Made by a program: the position numbers and the translations under genes. From contig JAOWBW010000758.1 of the NCBI GenBank assembly GCA_026119855.1, positions 558,001 to 622,000 of the forward strand: a stretch of DNA of 64,000 bases. The letters are read 5' to 3'. The notes under the pieces are model-generated. The model searched no databases. It was not told the origin of the DNA and saw only the letters and a list, made by a program, of their open reading frames with translations. The stretch is from Campanula takesimana. Taxonomy: Eukaryota > Streptophyta > Magnoliopsida > Asterales > Campanulaceae. Within the stretch, counting starts at the first letter, position 1. Every line of letters begins with the position of its first letter. Shown piece after piece: positions 33,559 through 45,796 of the stretch.

Positions 33559-35481
33559 GAGGGAGCCCAAAAACCAAAATCCATACGGCCTCTAACGACG
33601 TATTCAATCTTGGAAAAGGAGACGACGAAGGCCTCTCACCAAACGAGGTCAAACTGCGGCGCGATTCATATCACTTGCCCAACGATGTTCTCATGTCAAT
33701 TTGTCACGATCTAATTTGTGTTCAAATGATTTGTCAAGCTTATTTAATCAGAATTAAAATGCTAATCCAATTCTAGAAGGGTCCATTTGATTTTGAGGCA
33801 CTTGACCATTAACGCTTATTCAAGTGTTGAGTCTTTGATTTCAATGTGTTAGTATGCATATTTTTCCCGAGTCTAGGGGCTTCCCCTTACCCTCATCCTT
33901 CCGTCATCTCATTTCTGTGCAAACACTATGTCGGAGATCCCACTGGGATTCCTCTTTGCTTCCACAAAAACACTGGCCTCGTGCCTTCCCCTTCCTACTC
34001 CTGTAAATTGTCACAGCAAAAGAGACAAGGGATTGCTATTCTTTAGATCTCAGAATCTCAATGCCGGCAAGAGATGTCGAATGAATGAACACAAAACTGG
34101 GGCTGCATATTAGAGTCTTGGGTCAATTTCAAAATCAATGATGTGGCTTCATGACAATACGATTTGTTGAGAATGGTTTGCTCCGGGTAACACGAAAATT
34201 CAGATGGCAAAATGCCAGAGTACAAAACATCTCTCATTGACAGTTGATCCTTTGAAGGAACGCAGGAAATGCGAAGGTTAACTTTTGAGAAGCATCATGA
34301 GTTTCAAGAACGCTCGAGATCAAGGACATCAAGAATGTGGGACAACTCTCATAGACATTTAGAGCCCTTATGTGTGGATCATCCGAACACAGCGCCATCT
34401 CGGATTGACAGTATGGCCCGCAAAGCTCAAAGCTCGTTTATTCGGCAACACCAGGATTGTGTCCCGCTGAACAACTCTCAAAGACAGTTGATTCCCCAAT
34501 GGAGGAGTACTAAATTTTGGAACGTAAATTATGATTATATCAAAGCATCGACTGTTTGATTAACTCTCAATGTCAGTTAAGCCCCCATAAGTTGAAATGC
34601 TAATACATGAAGTTGTCTTAAAACGACAATCTGGATCAATGTGAGATTCACTCTTCAAGTGCAACAAGAGCTGTATATGCCAAATTCAGAGGCTTGTCCT
34701 ATATTGACTGGGGCTTCCGTAGCCAACATCTGAAGTTTATCCTTGAGAGATACTGGAGCTTCAGCAGTAAGAATGTTGGGGGTTAATGTCAGAAAAAACA
34801 AATAGGGCTTCTTCAGCCAATAACTGGGGCTAACCCAACCATAGCATCCGAAGAGATACCGTTCAGTAGTCTTGATCAAATAGGTATACAGAATGGACCT
34901 TTTGAGTGCTCGTGCTAGGCTTTCAACTTTGCTTCGCCATACACATTCCCATATCCTCACTTTCACAAAAGTACAAAATTCACAATAAAGTGCACAATCC
35001 ATTTCATTCATGATTCTCTCTCTGTTCATTCATACTTCTTTCACTCACTCATTAATTCATAATAAGCGAAGTTTGAAATGCAAGCATGCACAAGTTTCAA
35101 AAAAAAAGAATAAAAGAAAAATCAATAAAAAAATCATCATGCAATAAGTGAAATGTGACTTTCATCCTTCAAAGACCAATGGTTGCAAAATGAAAAGAGA
35201 ATGTATTCTTGTCTCAACCTTTCTCTCAATCTCTTTATCTTAAAGATTTCAATCAATGTTTGTGTATCACACTTTTGTTGCACATGAATGACACATTCGA
35301 TCACATCAATATATATTTTTTGCTTGCTTGTGAAAATCGCTTGCAGGTACACATCATCCATTCTGCCACATCATGGTCCTCACAAGAAGGATCCTCGACA
35401 AAGTCGACGCTCATGTTTCTGCGTAGGGAATGAAATTTCCTAATGAACTTTTGAAGAAAATATGTTCAAGTTGCCAAATTT
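33559..35481 (+). other. D interior without genes
   Basis: No domain-bearing ORF. It contains four related short blocks around 34230, 34340, 34470 and 34560 with 'aactctca(n)g(a/t)cagtt', and CT/AT-rich stretches. H1 follows at 35482. Confidence 0.5.
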
Positions 35482-35519
35482 GAACTACGTTGGTTTGATT
35501 CTCGAAATAGGTACGTAGG
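35482..35519 (+). other. H1 hairpin, copy 6 (D)
   Basis: Outer CTACG/CGTAG; the inner stem is weak (CT/AG). Confidence 0.65.
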
Positions 35520-35841
35520 AAGCTTGAATCTTCAGGCACGACCGGATACTTGCAAAAAAATCTTATGCAGGTACGAAGTTGGCACCACACAACGAATCAC
35601 ATCTTGGCTTGACAAAGAGGTCGCCCATTGCAAGAAATCAAAATCCCACAACAAATTAAAAGCAGGAGAATCTGAGCACATTTTAGAATATAGCGTATCT
35701 TTGAAATATACACATGTTATTTGTCTGCTACTTTTACTAACAACTATACCGCTTGCCTCGAGAAATGCTATCTCTTGGCGACTCATTGAAATGTGTAACT
35801 TTTGTTTTTGGGCAATTATACCGTCCTGATGCACTCACCCC

Positions 35842-36135
35842 AAATCAATTTCGGTTTGAGAAAATTTAGATCTCACCATCAATTATAGACAAATCAATTT
35901 CGGTTTGAGAAAATTTAGATCTTACCATCAATTATAGACAAATCAATTTCGGTTTGAGAAAATTTAGATCTCACCATCAATTATAGACAAATCAATTTCG
36001 GTTTGAGAAAATTTAGATCCCACCTTCAATTATAGACAAAACAATTTCGGTTTGAGAAAATTTAGATCTCACTTCCAATTATAGAAAAATCAATTATAGA
36101 CAAATCCCCATCGGCTCAAGAAAATTAAGATCTCG
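35842..36135. repeat. Tandem array, 49-bp unit, about 6 copies, in D
   Basis: The unit starts aaatcaatttcggtttgag and continues 'aaaatttagatctcaccatcaattatagac'. Starts are at 35842, 35891, 35940, 35989 and 36038, plus a partial degenerate copy. Confidence 0.92.
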
Positions 36136-37088
36136 CCATCAAAATTATGTTGTATCCTTGGTCTTCTCAAGATGCTGAGTTATACCTCCCCCTGTTGGGT
36201 TTCGTAGTAACATGCGCAGCGGAATTAAGCATTTAAAATTTTATGAAACCCAAAGCCCATAGATCCATTCATATGATTTAAATCAAATACAACATTATGA
36301 ATACTAGAATACTAACCGTTGAAGCCTTTGATTTTGCAACCTTGAATTCGGTGGAGGCTTGAAACTTTGATCACGAACATAAGTTTGAACACGAACTCTT
36401 GAACATGATAAGTTTACCCCTCTAGCGGTATCCATACCACGAACGAATATCAAGAACACTTGATCTTGGTTGCTAGACCAAATTGAGAAACACGCTTTCT
36501 CAATGTATAGAACTATATGGAATTATTATGTGTGTGATATTCTTGTTATTCAATTTAGGGATTTCTTAGAACAAGAAAATCAACTCTCTCAAACCCTTGG
36601 AGGCACTCACAAACATAACATATTGCATAGGGCTGATTAGGGCAGCTAGAGGCTGTTTAAATACTTGTTTGACCTATTCCAAATAGGTAACAAGTGACTA
36701 AACCCGCAAGAAAACGGAGCAAGAAATCTGTTCCCCGAACAGACTAGGTCCGTCCGGGTCACAAGACCGGTCCGCCCGGATCACTAGGGTAGGTCCAGCC
36801 GGGTCCATTACTAGGTCCGACCGGACCAACCAAAATCTTCGGTTTCTTATTTTCTCCTCCAAAGTCCTAATATTCCTCAGAGGTCCTTCGACCCATAATT
36901 CCAATTAAGTCCTTTTAACATTCGTTCTATTTGTGTGACCCTCTAGGATTACACTAAGTTGGCAATGGGTTCAAACATGAACTCATAAGATATGATTAGG
37001 TTCTAGCAAACCATCATACCTACCCAAATAGTGTAACTAGATACAAGTTCGCATTCCTTTTAGAACATTTCACAATCCCTTTGTCCAC

Positions 37089-37998
37089 TGTCACGACCCG
37101 AAAACCCGTCTCTATTTTATTGATAAATAATTATTTATTTATTTATTTATTTGATTTAAATATTTATGTGTGCATTTTATGTGTTATAATAATTTATGCC
37201 TAGCATTTTATTTGGGTCATTCGTGCTAGTGTAGTAATATTTGGTCTTAGATGTTAGTAGGAGGTATTAGAGTTTGTGTAGTTAGTGGGGAGGGGGTCTA
37301 AGTGTAAGTTTTCAAAATAATTCTCCCTACTCCCTCACCTTCTCCCTCACTCTCTCCATTCCCTGCATTCTCTCTCTCTCTCTACAAGAAAGGTAAATTT
37401 CTTCTCTCCCTTCTCTCTTCATTCTACCTATCTTCCTTCCATTATTTCGCATTTCTCATTTTACGAAATGCGTTTAGATCGCCGATAGGATCGCGTAGAA
37501 TAAAAAATATTTGAATTCCGTCGTCTTTGAGAAATTCCGGGTAAGTTGCTTTTCCCCCATTTTTATTCTAAAGTGTTCATTTCATGTTCATATAATGCTT
37601 TAGTTGATACATTTGATGTTTGATTGAGTTTGAGATTTATTTGGAATTTATTTGGTTTTTGGGTAAAAATGGTGATTTTGATGAATGTTGGGATTTGATC
37701 TTGGTTTTGGTTGATAAAGGGTGTTAGTTAGGTCCCCTTAAGCTTAAATGTTGTTTGGGTACCTTAGTAAACTTGTTGGTTGTGTTTGATTTTGAGGATT
37801 TGTGAAAATGGTGAGAATTCTTGAAGAACCCAGCTCTGTTTTCCCGGCCTGAAACCAGACCAGGCGCCCGCCCGGGTTGGACCAGGCGCCCGCCTACCCT
37901 GATTTTGAGGAAATTTTTATCTTCATTATTTTAGAGTTTATTGTTTAAGTCGACGTCCAGCTCGCGTACTCCGGGCCCGCGGGGTCGGGGTCACGACA
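37089..37998 (+). repeat. 5' LTR of G, 910 bp, internally deleted
   Basis: TGTCACGACCCG...GGGGTCACGACA. The sequence jumps from GCGCCCGCCTACCC (about 37900) to the last 100 bases, whereas the 3' LTR has about 1.1 kb between these points. A (TTTA)n microsatellite lies at about 37131-37153. A twin GGCGCCCGCC word is at 37858-37900. Confidence 0.93.
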
Positions 37999-38000
37999 GT

Positions 38001-38018
38001 TGGTATCAGAGCTATGGT
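38001..38018 (+). promoter_or_regulatory. PBS of G, initiator tRNA-Met type
   Basis: TGGTATCAGAGCTATGGT starts two bases after the LTR end. TGGTATCAGAGC is complementary to the 3' end of initiator tRNA-Met. Confidence 0.92.
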
Positions 38019-38118
38019 TTAGCTCTAAGTATAAGTCTAGGTGGACTAGTATGACCTAGGAGGGTAGTTGTGTTCGGAGTGAGTAACGGTTGATGTTTTA
38101 TGCAGGTAATTGTTCTCA

Positions 38119-41100
38119 ATGGCTAGAAGAAGGACAGGTGAAGGTTCTAGTGGGGCTCAGAATCAGAATGATCTTCAGGAACAGAACCGTGCTATGTTCC
38201 AAGGCATGTTTGAGGCGGCCATGAAGGCAATTCATGACCAAGGACCGAGAGCAGAGCAAGCACCACCACCCCGATATGGTTTGGAGCAATTCTTAAAACT
38301 GAAACCGGCAGAGTTCGATGGTGAGCCCGATGTGAAGAAGGCCGAACTATGGGTTGAGTCTATGGAGAAAATCTATGATGTGTTTGGGTGCACGGATGAG
38401 GATAGGGTCCGGTTTGCGACTTATAAATTGGTTGGGGCCGCTGAGCATTGGTGGAAAGGAGTTAAAGCGAGTTGGGATGATACCCATACAGTGTATGCGT
38501 GGGAATTGTTTGTGCGGAAGTTCAAGGAACATTTCATTCCGGTAGTGGACCAGAACCGAAAGGAGATCGAGCTTCTCAACTTGGAGCAAGGTTTGTTGTC
38601 TATAGCTCAGTACTCGGCTAAGTTCACAGAATTAGCCCGGTATTGTGACTATCTTGTGAGGACCGAAGAACAGAAAGCTATGAGATTCATCCGGGGTTTG
38701 AAGACTTCTATCCGTACTCAGCTTATAGCCTAGAGGATTGTGACGTTCCAGGATGCTGTAGACCGTGCCTATCTTATAGATCAAGATATTGGGGAACATA
38801 AGAGGAAGACCGAGGTAGCTAACCCGAGTAAGCAAGGAGCGCAGAGCAAGTCACAACCAAGGATTGATAACCGAGGTAACTTTGGGGGACAATCTCAGTT
38901 CCGAGGGCAACCAATCCCAAGGAACCCGGGCACTACTTCTGGGAACCAAGGGAACCAAAATAGGAGACTTTGTTCCTATTGCCAGAAGGAAGGCCATTCA
39001 GAGGACCGGTGTTGGAAGAAACAGGGAAGGTGTACCAATTGTGGTCAAATGGGTCATTTTGCAAGGGATTGTACTAGAGGCAGAGGTCAACCGACTGGGT
39101 TAGGAGCTGGTGCTCCACAGGGTCAGAAAAGGGATGCTACAGGAAAGGCCAAAGTCCAAGGAAAAGTGTTTGCAATGAATCAGCATCAGGCAGATGATCC
39201 CTCAGTGATTGGAGGTATTGTTTCTATATCTAATGTGAGCGCGCGTACGTTAGTAGATCCAGGATCATCTCATTCATACATTTCTGTGCAATTTGCTTCT
39301 TTATTAAATGCTGCATCTGAGTCTTTGCCCTATGTGTTAGAGGTGTCAACTCCTATGGGAGAGTGTTTGGTGACCGATAGAGTATTTCGTGATTGTGACC
39401 TGCTTATATGTGGTCATGTCTTGTGTGCGGACTTGGTAGTCCTTTCTATTCAGGACTTTGATGTTATTTTGGGTATGGATTGGTTAAGCAAGTTTCATGC
39501 TTCTGTTGACTGTCGTAGAAAGGTCGTTAATTTTTCTATCCTCGATGTGCCTAATTTTGTTTTTGAGGCTATGCCTTTGGGTAGAAATATGCGTATCATT
39601 TCCTATGTGAAAGCGAGAAAATTATTGCACCGTGGTTGTGAGGGGTACTTAGCTAGTGTGCTTGATACTAGGAAAGAATCCCCTAGTTTGGAAAGTGTTC
39701 GGGTAGTTAGAGAATTTCCCGATGTTTTCTCTTCTGAATATAATATGCCTCCCGACCGTGAACTAGAGTTTTGTATAGATCTTTTGCCGGGTACAGTTCC
39801 GATTTCAAAGGCACCGTATAGGTTGGCACCCGCAGAGTTGAAGGAATTAAAGGTTCAGTTGCAAGAGTTGCTTGATCGAGGGTTTATCCGCCCTAGTGTT
39901 TCCCCGTGGGGAGCACCGGTTTTGTTTGTGCGGAAGAAAGATGGTTCTTTGAGATTGTGTATAGATTACTGAAAGTTGAATCAAGTAACGGTGAAGAATA
40001 AATACCCGCTACCGCATATTGATGATTTGTTTGATCAGCTTCAAGGCTCAGTTGTGTTTTCTAAGCTTGACTTGAGGAGTGGGTACCATCAGTTAAAGAT
40101 TCGATCGGAAGATGTTCCGAAGACTGCCTTTCGCACTCACTATGGTCATTATGAATTCTTGGTTATGCCGTTTGGGTTGACTAACGCGCCTGCAGTGTTT
40201 ATGGATTTGATGATCCAGGTTTTCCATCCTTATCTTGATTCGTTCGTGGTGGTATTCATCGACGACATTCTTGTTTACTCTAAATCTCGAGAGGAGCACG
40301 AGCAACACTTGAGGACAGTTTTATCCATTCTTGCGAGGGAGCAGTTGTTTGCGAAGTTTAGTAAATGCGAATTTTGGCTCGAGAAGGTTTCATTTCTGGG
40401 TCATGTTATTTCTAAAGATGGGATTTCTGTGGATCCTTCAAAGATAGAAGCCATAGTGGATTGGAAGAGACCCGAGTCAGTGACTGAGATCAGAAGTTTT
40501 CTGGGTTTAGCCGGTTATTACAGAAGGTTTATAGAAGGGTTTTCGAGGATTGCTACTCCGATGACTCAGTTGACCCGGAAGGATGTACCGTTTGTGTGGA
40601 GTGAAAAATGTCAAAGTAGCTTTGATGAGTTAAAGAAGAGATTAACTACGGCTCCTATTCTTGCGTTACCAAATGGAAATGACGATTTAGTAATTTACAG
40701 TGATGCTTCGAAAGAGGGTTTGGGTTGTGTTTTGATGCAGAATGGGAAAGTGATTGCGTATGCTTCGAGGAAGTTGAGCCCGAGTGAACAGAATTATCCT
40801 ACTCATGATATGGAGTTGGCTGCGATAGTCTTTGCGTTGCATAAGTGGAAGCATTACCTATATGGAGCGAAGTTTGAGATTTTTACGGATCACAAGAGTT
40901 TGAAATACCTCTTCTCTCAAAAGGAATTGAATAACCGTCAGCGTCGATGGATGGAACTCTTAAAGGACTATGATTGTACGATTTCTTATCATCCGGGGAA
41001 GGCGAATGTGGTAGCCGATGCGATTCGTAGAAAGTCTTATGTGGCTTCGATGATGGTTCGAGAATGGAAAATGCTTGAAGATGTTCGAGATTGGTGTCCT

Positions 41101-42594
41101 CGTGAATCGAGACATGGGGCTATTTTTGCGAATATTAGGGTATCTCCGACCCTAATTCAGAGGATAAAAGAAGCTCAAAAAGAAGATCCCGAGTTAGTGA
41201 AAGTAATGGGTAAAATGAAGGAAAAGAACTTCGAGGATTTTTCTATGGGTTCGAATGGGGTGTTGACTTTCCGTGGTCGTTTGTGCGTACCCGATGTTGG
41301 TGGAATAACGAGGCAAGTTTTAGATGAGGGTCACAAATCGAGATATACTATTCATCCGGGTAGTACGAAGATGTATCAAAATTTGAAACAACACTTTTGG
41401 TGGAACAATATGAAGAGGGAAATATCTGAGTATGTATCGAGGTGTTTAACTTGTCAGCAGGTCAAAGCCGAGCATCAGAGACCCTCAGGACTACTTCAGC
41501 AGTTAGAGATTCCGGAGTGGAAATGGGAGCATGTGACAATATATTTCGTTACGGGACTACCTCGTACCCGTAGGAAGTATGACAGTGTTTGGGTAATCGT
41601 GGATAGACTGACCAAGAGTGCACATTTCTTGCCTATTGACATTAGATACTCGATGGAAAAGCTTGCGACCCTTTACATTGATGAGATTGTGAGATTGCAT
41701 GGGGTTCCGGTTAGCATTGTGTCAGATCGAGACCCGAGGTTTACTTCTAGATTCTGGAAGGCGTTTCAGGAAGCTTTGGGTACAGATTTGCGATTCAGTA
41801 CCGCGTTTCACCCTCAGACCGACGGTCAATCCGAGAGGACCATTCAGATTTTGGAGGATATGTTGCGAGCTTGTTCGATAGACTTTTCCGATTCTTGGGA
41901 TAGACATTTACCATTAGTGGAATTCTCTTACAACAACAGTTATCAGGCTAGTATCGAGATGGCACCTTATGAGGCCTTATATGGGAGAAAATGTAGATCG
42001 CCTATCTGTTGGGATGAGGTCGGTGAAGCGAAGATCGTGGGTATTGATTTGCTTCAGGATTCAGTTGAGAAAGTTAGAGTTATCCGGGATCGATTGAAAA
42101 CAGCCCAGAGTCGACATAAGAGCTATGCAGATAATCGAAGGCGAGATCTTAGTTTTCAGACCGATGATTTTGTGTTCTTGAAAGTATCTCCGAAGGTGGG
42201 TATTCGAAGGTTCGGGAAGAAAGGTAAATTGGCTCCGAGGTTTATAGGTCCATTTGAGATTCTGGGAAAGGTGGGACTTCTAGCGTATCGTCTTGCGTTA
42301 CCACCATCTTTGGACCGGTTACATAATGTTTTTCACGTTTCTATGCTTCGGAAGTATGTTCATGATCCTTCTCACGTTTTACCGAGGGTACCGGAGGATA
42401 TAGAGCCCGACATGACTTACGAGGAACGACCGGATCGGATTTTAGATTCCAAAGTCCAAGAGTTGAGGAACAAAAGCATTCCGTTGGTTAGAGTTCTTTG
42501 GAAGAATCATAATGTTGAGGAATCGACTTGGGAGCTTCGAGAGGAGATGGAGCGTAGATATCCGTGGCTTTTTAATTCGGGTAAGTCTCGTTAA
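38119..42594 (+). pseudogene. gag-pol: G gag-pol polyprotein with two in-frame stops
   Basis: A single frame of 1491 codons from ATG 38119 (a better start than the upstream TTG) to TAA 42592. Gag core is at residues about 60-200. Two CCHC zinc knuckles are at about 285 (CSYCQKEGHSEDRC) and 305 (CTNCGQMGHFARDC). Protease has DPGSS at 380, RT has FIDD at about 714-716, and RNase H has its first Asp at 862. Integrase has H1072-H1079-C1109-C1112, then Asp1162, Asp1203 and Glu1239 (DD35E), and a GPF-type motif. A C-terminal chromodomain-like segment at about 1430-1485 (RVLWKNHNVEESTWE) indicates the Tekay/Del group, which may target particular chromatin. Stops are TAG at residue 205 and TGA at 618, so this copy cannot make pol. 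Confidence 0.93.
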
Positions 42595-42628
42595 AATTCG
42601 GGTCGAATTTTCTTTAAGGGGGAGTGAA
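42595..42628 (+). promoter_or_regulatory. Polypurine tract region of G
   Basis: TTAAGGGGGAGTGAA (about 42614-42628) lies immediately before the 3' LTR; AAGGGGGAG is a typical gypsy polypurine tract. Confidence 0.85.
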
Positions 42629-44666
42629 TGTCACGACCCAAAAACCCATCTCTATTTTATTGATAAATAATTATTTATTTATTTATTTATTTATTTGATT
42701 TAAATATTTATGTGTGCATTTTATGTGTTATAATAATTTATGCCTAGCATTTTATTTGGGTCATTCGTGCTAGTGTAGTAATATTTGGTCTTAGATGTTA
42801 GTAGGAGGTATTAGAGTTTGTGTAGTTAGTGGGGAGGGGGTCTAAGTGTAAGTTTTCAAAATAATTCTCCCTACTCCTCTCTTCTCCCTCACCTTCTCCC
42901 TCACTCTCTCCATTCCCTGCATTGTCTCTCTCTCTCTACAAGAAAGGTAAATTTCTTCTCTCCCTTCTCTCTTCATTCTACCTATCTTCCTTCCATTATT
43001 TCGCATTTCTCATTTTACGAAATGTGTTTAGATCGTCGATAGGATCGCGTAGAATCAAAAATATTTGAATTCCGTCGCCTTTGAGAAATTCCGGGTAAGT
43101 TGCTTTTCCCCCATTTTTATGCTAAAGTGTTCATTTCATGTTCATATAATGCTTTAGTTGATACATTTGATGTTTGATTGAGTTTGAGATTTATTTGGAA
43201 TTTATTTTGGTTTTTGGGTAAAAATGGTGATTTTGATGAATGTTGGGATTTGATCTTGGTTTTGGTTGATAAAGGGTGTTAGTTAGGTCCCCTTAAGCTT
43301 AAATGTTGTTTGGGTACCTTAGTAAACTTGTTGGTTGTGTTTGATTTTGAGGATTTGTGAAAATGGTGAGAATTCTTGAAGAACCCAGCTCTGTTTTCCC
43401 GGCCTGAAACCAGACCAGGCGCCCGCCCGGGTTGGACCAGGCGCCCGCCTACCCAGCTTTTTATGCGGCCAGACCTTCTGGTCAATTAAGCGCCCACTCG
43501 CCCCCTTCCAGGCGCTCGCCCGCCCCCTGTTCCAGAATTCTGCCTTTTTGCTTGGTTTAAGACTTATAGCTTACCTAGTTTAGGTTTTATACTTCTAATC
43601 AACCTAAGTTAACATCGTGGAACACATTATTAATTGGAATTGATTATTTTGTGAATAAATCTGTTATGGAATTTGATTAAATATCATTTTGGGAATGTGG
43701 TCCATCCTTGGCGTGTTGTTTGGATTGGTTTACCTTTGTGGTAATTTATTTGGATTGGTTCCCTACTTTGGAATCATTAGTTGTTTATCGTGCTAGTATT
43801 TTATTACTTAGCCTTTACTTGAAAGTCCAGCTGGTATTTGTGTGTGTTTCGGGCGATGCGAAATATTATGATGGCACATCCAAGTCCATTATGATGTTGA
43901 CCATTGTTTTGCCCCATTATTTCCCTCCTCCAGATTGGCCTTGGATGTGAGATGAGCTAGCCCCTTTGTGAACACTTTAGCTATTGGTTTTGGGTTTTGA
44001 CTGTGTGTCACTGTCCCTTTATTATTATTGGTTCCGGTACCGGGGGTTTTCTCTTCAAGCTTTCATGCTACTATGAAGATGTTGATTGTGGATTATTGAA
44101 GCTGCGCAGTGACTTTTATTTGGTTCTATCAGTTGGGAAACCTTGGCTAATATCCTTTGTTAATTGTTTATTTCTGCTGCTATCTGTTAAATGATAATTG
44201 CTTTGTGCAATGTGATTTATTATTGATTATTGCATCTTAGCATGTCATGTAGTTGCATTAGTAACTTATTGAGATTTATCTCACCCCCTTTTCTTTTGTC
44301 TTTGTTTTTCCTTAACCCCCCCAGGTGGAAAGGATTAGACTCGCTGATCACGAGACAGGACGTCCCGAGGGTTGAGCTTTTGGGGCAAGTTGATATTGGT
44401 GGGTTTACATTATATAAATGTGTAACCTTTTTGGGATATTTGTACCAAACATTGACGTCATTAGGATTTGTATATTTTATAACTTTGGCGTATAAGCTTA
44501 TGGAGTTTATACTAGTTTTATTTTGTGGTTCAAGTTGGATTTCAAAACTTTGTGTCATCATCTTTTGGGTATAAAAGGAAATTTTTATCTTCATTAGTTT
44601 AGAGTTTATTGTTTAAGTCGACGTCCAGCTCGCGTACTCCGGGCCCGCGGGGTCGGGGTCGCGACA
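42629..44666 (+). repeat. 3' LTR of G, 2038 bp
   Basis: TGTCACGACCCA...GGGGTCGCGACA. Contains a CpG-rich word cluster (GGCGCCCGCC twice, GGCGCTCGCC) at 43425-43530 and a C-run near 44317-44323. A TATA-like GGTATAAAAGG is near 44568, about 90 bp before the end. ORFs inside have no domain. Confidence 0.93.
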
Positions 44667-45287
44667 TCCACGATGTCATTGACCACAAGTCATGGTCAAC
44701 AAGTCAACTTGTATTGTTCAATACTTTTCTCGATCCCAAATATGTTGATAATCCAAATGACATTGATCCAATCAATCCATTTGAATTTGGCTAAACATTT
44801 TATCAACATCATTCCTATGAGGGGCCCCAGCTTGACATCTCTCTGAAGAGGGCCAAATCCATTTAGCTTATTATTCTTCCCTACGTGAATCCGATTATGC
44901 TAATCATACCATTTATAACTACCTGGTTAAAGGTAGCGTTTGAATATGTCAAACATAATCTTCATCAAGTGGAAGACTATAATAACTTCATGTCTAAGAA
45001 TTCAAATAACAAAACTAATATGAGATATATGTACGACATAGACCATGACATAAATCACATACATCGGGTCATGTCCAGTACCTTGTTCCAAACAAGTACC
45101 CATAAATTTAACATGATCATCCCATGATCATTTAGCCTTTATATTAGTGCTTAACAAGCTCTAGCGACGGATATTATTATAAGCAAACATGAGCATTAAT
45201 AATAATCAAAATATCTCTTCATTAATATGAATATAATGATAACACATACAACGTTTAACAAACGTGCCTATGGCATCAACACCAACA

Positions 45288-45306
45288 ATCTCCCACTTGC
45301 CCTAGG
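45288..45306 (-). promoter_or_regulatory. Polypurine tract of C
   Basis: On the minus strand GGGCAAGTGGGAGATTGT precedes the 3' LTR start TGTTGGTG. AGTGGGAGATTGT is a common copia polypurine tract. Confidence 0.88.
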
Positions 45307-45361
45307 CCCAATCACTTAGGTATCTAATACCCATAGACCTAACATGACCATTATGTTTAGC

Positions 45362-45796
45362 TTATGAATGTCCCTTTGTTAGCGTGTCCGCAACGTTATC
45401 ATTAGTTGGTACTCTGCATATATTTACGTCTCCCTTATCAACGATTTCTTGAACAATATGAAAACGCCTAAGTATGTGTTTGGATTTAGAATGTGCCCTT
45501 GGTCCCTTTGCTTGATTGATAGCACCACTATTATCACTAATAAGGTCTATTGGATTAGCAATACTAGGAACAACTTTAAGTTCACCAATGAACTTCTTAA
45601 TCCAAACAGCTTCCTTTGCAGCATCCAATGCAGCAATGTGCTTAGTTTCAGTTGTAGAATTAGTGACTGTACTTAGCTTGGAACTATTCCAACTTACAGC
45701 TTCCCTATTCGACACAAACACAAAAACATATTTCGATCTACAATCATCTTTGTCGGATTGGAAGCTTGCATCCGAGATCATCTTCCATACCTCCAT
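45362..45796 (-). pseudogene. pol: C RNase H domain (copia)
   Basis: Reads ISDASFQSDKDD, then AVSWNSSKLSTVTNSTTETKH, AALDAAKEAVWIKKFI and ISDNSGAINQAKGPRAHSKS, closing with VADTLTKG. This is the copia RNase H with its Asp (SDAS), Glu (TE) and Asp (SDN) positions kept. It is 144 codons of open frame, but the RT upstream on the minus strand is broken, so it is the tail of a dead polyprotein. It lies just before the polypurine tract, as expected in copia elements where RNase H ends pol. Confidence 0.9.

Larger units (their letters stand above)
31181..36187 (+). mobile_element. D: left part of a non-coding Tat-like element
   Basis: This is the older sequence into which C4 and C inserted; it continues at 62243. 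It shows Tat hallmarks on the plus strand: H1 (35482-35519), poly(A) runs (31800-31816, 31847-31855), a tandem array before the C insertion, and small dispersed hairpins 'caactctca..gacagttga' (34230-34590). A 63-codon ORF with ATG at 31533 (MRTRAEGNQQ...) has no recognisable domain. No gag or pol is seen. The 5' end of D is unknown; it meets the T LTR at 31180. Confidence 0.6.
37089..44666 (+). mobile_element. G: full-length chromodomain gypsy element (Tekay/Del-like), TSD TCCAC
   Basis: LTRs at 37089-37998 and 42629-44666 enclose a PBS and one gag-pol frame. TCCAC flanks both sides (37084-37088, 44667-44671). Length is 7578 bp. Shared LTR parts differ at roughly 10 sites in 900 by eye, so insertion is fairly recent. 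The 5' LTR has lost about 1.1 kb. It inserted in the opposite orientation into the 3' LTR of C. Confidence 0.95.
36193..45287 (-). repeat. 3' LTR of C, split by element G
   Basis: Pieces 36193-37088 and 44672-45287 (with the TSD) give about 1512 bp without G. They align with the 5' LTR at 60741-62237, for example 'gatgtcattgaccacaagtcatggtcaac' at both. GGTCCG/CCGGGTC palindrome words lie at 36745-36830. Confidence 0.9.

Noticed and set aside
34655..35029. 124-codon minus frame in D
   Set aside because: D has no gag or pol, the frame has no recognisable motif, and the flanking sequence is repeat-like.
38119..42594. Functional stop-codon readthrough in G
   Set aside because: The two stops fall inside the gag and RT domains rather than at a gag-pol border, so decay is the simpler explanation.
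44220..44594. Overlapping 124- and 114-codon frames in the G 3' LTR
   Set aside because: They lie in an LTR, on both strands, with no domain; the 5' LTR lacks the region.
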